From the NCBI GenBank assembly GCA_002772195.1, contig PCSG01000092.1, positions 1 to 8,479 of the forward strand: a stretch of 8,479 bases of DNA, given 5' to 3'. The stretch is from Desulfobacterales bacterium CG23_combo_of_CG06-09_8_20_14_all_51_8. GTDB lineage: Bacteria; Desulfobacterota; Desulfobacteria; Desulfobacterales; Desulfosalsimonadaceae. The notes beneath the pieces are model-generated. The model worked only from the letters and a program-made list of their open reading frames with translations, searched no databases and was not told where the DNA came from. Within the stretch, counting starts at the first letter, position 1. Each line of letters opens with the position of its first letter. The position numbers were made by a program, and so were the translations under genes. Shown piece by piece: positions 5,524 through 8,479 of this stretch.

Positions 5524-7176
5524 CTAAGAATTCAGGATTTTTTTGGCGCTTTCGTCATTGGCGTCCGCCATGTGAATAATGCCGGTCTCCCGGGCGGTTT
5601 CGCGGTTTCCGGCGAACAGATCATTGCGGGAAATCTGGCCGATGTTGAATTTTCTGGCTCCGGCCATAAGCTGCTGGAGGCCGCAGGTCAGCTTGTCCGC
5701 CAGGGTGCAGAAGGCGATGGCGCCGTAAGGGATGTTTTTCATTTCTTTTTTGCCGACTTTTTTCTGCACATCAAAATAAGACGCAAAAATTTCTTCCGCG
5801 CTGTTGCCCACATCAGAGACGGTTTTGGGCAGCTTGTCCCAGTTGCCGCAGAGCTTTTCGCGTCTTTCCGGATGCAGAGCGCCTTCGATGTTGGAGCCCA
5901 GGAAGCCCGGAATCATGATGGCCCGGCCCATGCACACCAGTTTGGTATAGGGTGCGCCCAGAGCGATGGCTTTAAAAATATTGTCTTCCAGCGCGATGCC
6001 GCCGGCAAACGACAAATCAACGACTCTTTGGCCCTTAGCCGCCAGGATGCTGGCGTATTCATGGGCTTTGGAGTGCAGGATGATGGAAGGAACGCCCCAG
6101 CTCTGCATCATGTTCCAGGGGCTCATGCCTGTTCCGCCGCCGGCGCCGTCAATGGTAAGCAGATCCATTTTCGCGTCTGATGCGAATTTAATGGCCATGG
6201 CCAGTTCTTCCATGCCGTAGGACCCGGTTTTCAGGGTAATGCGCTTGAAACCGATTTTGCGCAGGTAGTCCACGCTGTTCATGAAATCTTCCTGCACCTG
6301 GGCGACGGTTGACAGATTGGTGTTGCCCATGCGGCTGTGACGGGCAAAAGAGCGGATGGCGCCTTGTTTGAAGGCTTCCTGCACTTCCGGAAGTTCGGGA
6401 TTCGGGTCCACCACATAGCCCCGGTTTTTCAAAAACAAGGCGTAATCCAGGCTGGTCACCTGAATTTCGCCGCCGATATTTTTGGCGCCCTGGCCCCATT
6501 TGAGTTCAATGATGCATTTTTCGCCGTATTTGTCCACCACGAATTCGGCAACGCCGTTTCGGGTGTCTTCTACGTTGAGCTGAACGATAATGGCGCCGTA
6601 TCCGTCGAAATAGCGAAGATAGCCGTTGATGCGGCGTTCGAGCTCCGGTGAACTTTTGATTTTGCCTTTTTTAGTTTTGCCCGCGCCGATTTTGGATTCC
6701 CGGTCCACGCCCACCACGTTTTCGCCGATGACAACGGGAATGCCGCACAGGGCGCCGCCGATGGCAAAAGAATCCCAGTATTTGGCCGCGATAAAGGTGG
6801 AGCCGAGCGCCCCGGTCATGATGGGAATGCGGGATTTGGTTTTGACTTCCACGCCGAATTCGGTCTCCAGGTTGACATTGGGAAAAATGCAGTCATCCGT
6901 TTCAGTGGTCAATCCATTGCGTAATCCGTGAACACCGTATGCATAGCCCTGGATTCTCAATGAATTATAGGAAACCCCCACATGGGTGGTGTTGTTTCCG
7001 CCGGCGGTTATGGTGCCGAAATCTCTAGGATATAACAGTTTGCGGCCCACCATGCTGGCCGTCCATGTTTCGCATTTGCCCATGCAATCGGACCGGCACA
7101 AGGTGCAAAGGCCGGATTCGGCGGGATTGCCGCGGTTTGTGGTTCCCAGTACATCATTGCTTTTTTGAAATCTCAT
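5524..7176 (-). CDS. FMN-binding glutamate-synthase-domain protein with N-terminal Cys cluster (550 aa)
   Basis: The core matches the FMN barrel domain of the glutamate synthase large subunit (Pfam Glu_synthase). ELKWGQGAKNIGGE lies at 224-237, the FMN/2-oxoglutarate loop IDGAGGGTGMSP at 342-353, and the phosphate-binding turn FAGGIALEDNIFKAIALGA at about 390-408. There is no N-terminal glutamine amidotransferase domain and no GXGXG beta-helix domain of full GltB. Instead the N-terminus has C24-x2-C27-x3-C31-x3-C35, a likely iron-sulfur site. The three cysteines that bind the 3Fe-4S cluster in GltB just after the barrel turn appear absent (only C415 and C443 nearby). It is therefore an oxidoreductase related to glutamate synthase, but production of glutamate is not assured. 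The start ATG at 7176 has AGGAGAA at 7183-7189, and the gene ends in its own terminator, so it is monocistronic. It is cytosolic; no signal peptide. Confidence 0.88.
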   Translation of the reverse strand: MRFQKSNDVLGTTNRGNPAESGLCTLCRSDCMGKCETWTASMVGRKLLYPRDFGTITAGGNNTTHVGVSYNSLRIQGYAYGVHGLRNGLTTETDDCIFPNVNLETEFGVEVKTKSRIPIMTGALGSTFIAAKYWDSFAIGGALCGIPVVIGENVVGVDRESKIGAGKTKKGKIKSSPELERRINGYLRYFDGYGAIIVQLNVEDTRNGVAEFVVDKYGEKCIIELKWGQGAKNIGGEIQVTSLDYALFLKNRGYVVDPNPELPEVQEAFKQGAIRSFARHSRMGNTNLSTVAQVQEDFMNSVDYLRKIGFKRITLKTGSYGMEELAMAIKFASDAKMDLLTIDGAGGGTGMSPWNMMQSWGVPSIILHSKAHEYASILAAKGQRVVDLSFAGGIALEDNIFKAIALGAPYTKLVCMGRAIMIPGFLGSNIEGALHPERREKLCGNWDKLPKTVSDVGNSAEEIFASYFDVQKKVGKKEMKNIPYGAIAFCTLADKLTCGLQQLMAGARKFNIGQISRNDLFAGNRETARETGIIHMADANDESAKKILNS

Positions 7177-7261
7177 GTGTTGTTCTCCTGTTTGTTATTG
7201 GGTGAGAATATTTTGAACACATCGTTGTATCCAAAAAAATTCCGGGTATCCTGAAAATAAA

Positions 7262-7303
7262 AAAGGCGCCGGTTTCCGTGCGGTAACGGAAATTGACGCC
7301 TTT
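7262..7303. terminator. Terminator-like hairpin in the 5' region of the FMN-binding gene (T-runs on both sides)
   Basis: AAAGGCG (7262-7268) pairs with CGCCTTT (7297-7303). GTTTCCG (7272-7278) pairs with CGGAAAT (7287-7293) around the loop TGCGGTAA. The + strand side is followed by GTCTTTTT and the - strand side by TTTTTTATTTT, so it resembles a bidirectional intrinsic terminator. Two G.U pairs exist only in + strand RNA and become mismatches in - strand RNA, so the fold is stronger rightward. No gene ends here in either direction. Either it attenuates the leftward gene, or it ends a rightward small RNA or antisense transcript. Confidence 0.55.
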
Positions 7304-7325
7304 GTCTTTTTACCTGTAATCGTGG

Positions 7326-7368
7326 ATTAAGCCATATGTCATACGTCATTGTATAAATATGGCTTAAT
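7326..7368. repeat. Perfect 12-bp inverted repeat with 19-base loop
   Basis: ATTAAGCCATAT (7326-7337) and ATATGGCTTAAT (7357-7368) are exact inverted repeats separated by 19 bases. It lies just inside the predicted transcript start of the leftward FMN-binding gene and upstream (in that transcript) of the terminator-like hairpin. It could be the first stem of a regulatory leader or a binding site for a dimeric regulator of the divergent promoters. On the + strand it is followed by TTTT, but the stem is AT-rich and would be a poor terminator. Confidence 0.55.
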
Positions 7369-7381
7369 TTTATGAGTTGAT

Positions 7382-7408
7382 ATTTAATATAAATAATTTT
7401 TTTGTCAA
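7382..7408 (-). promoter_or_regulatory. Candidate promoter of the FMN-binding gene
   Basis: A perfect TTGACA (7408-7403 on the - strand) is followed after 15 bases by TTAAAT (7387-7382), a 4/6 match to the -10 consensus in an AT-rich context. Transcription would start near 7375, giving a leader of about 200 bases containing both hairpins described here. The -10 box and the short spacer are weak points. Confidence 0.4.
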
Positions 7409-7497
7409 TGTAATTTTTTAAAAAATTTTAAGTACGATGTTTTTGGTCGTGAGATTCAAAAATAATCAAACTGGAAAAGAGAATTTCTGATAAACTC

Positions 7498-7525
7498 TTG
7501 CCAGGTGGTGAAATGGAAGGATAAT
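7498..7525 (+). promoter_or_regulatory. Candidate sigma70 promoter of the secreted-protein gene
   Basis: TTGCCA (7498-7503, 5/6 to consensus) and GATAAT (7520-7525, 5/6) are separated by 16 bases. Transcription would start near 7532, about 75 bases before the TTG start codon at 7607. Read from sequence only. Confidence 0.45.
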
Positions 7526-7606
7526 TATTCAGAGGGGCGCTGCCGGAAACCTGATTAAACGGGATGTGTCGGTATTCTGGAATTCTTCAAAAGCCGGAGT
7601 GTAATT

Positions 7607-8479
7607 TTGGCAAGGACGGTGCGGTACTATTGGATGGCGGTTTTTCTATCAGTTGTATTTCTGACGGCAAAGGGGTGGGCCGGACCGGAAACGGATTCGC
7701 CGGACGGATCGGTTCCGGCGCCGCCCCCGCTTTCTGAAACGCAAAAACCCGGCTGGCGGGCGCGGATGTCCGACCCGGCCCAATGGGAAATCTGGCATGA
7801 CCGTGCATCGACCGGCATTGTGGCCGCCACGGAGCGGATCGACCGGTTTTTCGGGGATGAACGCCTGGAGGATGACAATGAGAGCACCCGTCTGAAGTTC
7901 GGCATCGGCCCCCGGTATCACAAAGAGGACGGGGCAAGTCTGGTGACGGATATCAAGGCCCGGCTGGCCCTTCCCCGTCTGAAAAACCGGTTCCAGCTGA
8001 TCATCGATGATTCTTTTGAATCTGATGAACCGGAAGATGCCAGCGTTTTTTCCGAGGCGCTCAAAGATTCCGAACCGGACACGGCCCTGCGCTATGTCAT
8101 CAGTCGGAACGAGAGCCGCCGCCTGAGCGCCGACGCGGGGGTCCGGTTCAGCTCGCCGTCTCAGGTATTCGGACGGCTGCGGGGCAGGATCATTGTGCCC
8201 TATCCGTTATGGGAACTCCGGCTCACCCAGACGGCCGCCTGGTTTACGGATGACGGCCTGGTGACGACCTCCCAGATGGGTTGGACCCGCCATCTGGGCG
8301 ACAGCTGGCTGCTGCGCGCCGGAAGCCGGCTGACCTGGGAGGAAAATCGTGATGGCGTCACCCCGGGCCAGTCCTTTACGCTGTTTAAAGAGTTGTCCGA
8401 GCGTCAGGCCTATGCCGTTTCCCTCAGCGCTTCCTGGCCGGAAATGCCCCGCACGCATGAAGCTGAATACGCCCGGTAA
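7607..8479 (+). CDS. Secreted, beta-rich (outer-membrane-like) hypothetical protein, 290 aa
   Basis: The TTG start at 7607 follows GGAG (7596-7599) at 7 bases and gives a good Sec signal peptide: basic start (MARTVRYYW), hydrophobic core (MAVFLSVVFLTA) and a likely cut after GWA at residue 25. The later ATG (codon 10) would lose the positive n-region. Mature residues 27-45 are a Pro/Ser-rich linker, followed by a charged helix (about 55-85). From residue 93 there are repeated amphipathic stretches typical of outer-membrane beta strands (RLKFGIGPRYH, ASLVTDIKARLAL, RLSADAGVRFSS, LWELRLTQTAAWF, WLLRAGSRLTW, AYAVSLSASW). It probably sits in the outer membrane or periplasm. The TAA is the last codon of the window, and the C-terminus (EAEYAR) lacks the terminal aromatic residue of typical barrels, so the protein may be shortened. 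No named family recognised. Confidence 0.75.
   Translation: MARTVRYYWMAVFLSVVFLTAKGWAGPETDSPDGSVPAPPPLSETQKPGWRARMSDPAQWEIWHDRASTGIVAATERIDRFFGDERLEDDNESTRLKFGIGPRYHKEDGASLVTDIKARLALPRLKNRFQLIIDDSFESDEPEDASVFSEALKDSEPDTALRYVISRNESRRLSADAGVRFSSPSQVFGRLRGRIIVPYPLWELRLTQTAAWFTDDGLVTTSQMGWTRHLGDSWLLRAGSRLTWEENRDGVTPGQSFTLFKELSERQAYAVSLSASWPEMPRTHEAEYAR

Larger units (their letters stand above)
7177..7606. other. 430-base divergent intergenic region with promoters and two hairpins
   Basis: This separates the leftward FMN-binding gene from the rightward secreted-protein gene. It holds a terminator-like hairpin (7262-7303), a 12-bp inverted repeat (7326-7368), a TTGACA box facing left (7403-7408), a very AT-rich tract (about 7370-7440) and a candidate rightward promoter (7498-7525). 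No open frame with a credible start was found inside it. The region is longer than needed for two simple promoters, which supports a structured leader or a small RNA. Confidence 0.6.

Noticed and set aside
5572..6180. 202-codon rightward open frame opposite the FMN-binding gene
   Set aside because: It lies wholly antisense to a well-supported gene with clear motifs; the length is explained by the codon bias of the opposite strand.
5524..7176. Complete glutamate synthase large subunit (gltB)
   Set aside because: Far too short, with no amidotransferase domain and no C-terminal beta-helix domain; the post-barrel iron-sulfur cysteines seem absent.

Overview
The window looks like a chromosomal segment of a mid-GC Gram-negative bacterium. 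My best guess is a Desulfobacterota (former Deltaproteobacteria) sulfate-reducer-type genome. That guess rests on the gene set: PYROXD2-like FAD oxidoreductases next to a long MerR-type regulator, a stand-alone FMN-binding glutamate-synthase-like protein with an N-terminal cysteine cluster, and a secreted outer-membrane-like protein. It is inference, not a database result.

Layout. Positions 1-75 may hold the 3' end of an unidentified rightward gene. Positions 95-474 hold a small, visibly AT-rich hypothetical gene whose 5' end is odd: either a TTG start, or an ATG start joined through a -1 shift at a TTTAAAA run. Positions 475-777 are essentially non-coding, with one hairpin that may terminate the leftward operon. 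From 5430 down to 778 runs a four-gene leftward operon: a double-MerR-domain regulator, an unrecognised 121-aa protein, and two overlapping (ATGA) FAD oxidoreductases of the phytoene-desaturase/PYROXD2 superfamily (574 and 532 aa). A strong sigma70-like promoter carrying an inverted repeat precedes the regulator. Upstream of it, in the same direction, lies a monocistronic 550-aa FMN-dependent glutamate-synthase-domain protein (7176-5524) with a clear terminator at 5450-5487. Its 5' region (7177-7408) has a TTGACA box, a 12-bp inverted repeat and a terminator-like hairpin, which could form a regulatory leader. A divergent rightward gene (7607-8479) encodes a signal-peptide-bearing, beta-rich protein.

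How the parts may work together. The regulator probably controls its own promoter and the three genes behind it. The two oxidoreductases are translationally coupled. The 532-aa partner keeps the canonical C-terminal glycine-rich FAD motif, whereas the 574-aa partner has a divergent one, which suggests an obligate pair of unequal subunits acting on an unknown (perhaps lipid or polyketide-like) substrate. The FMN protein has its own terminator and is probably a separate transcription unit. No mobile elements, CRISPR arrays, rRNA or tRNA genes were seen.
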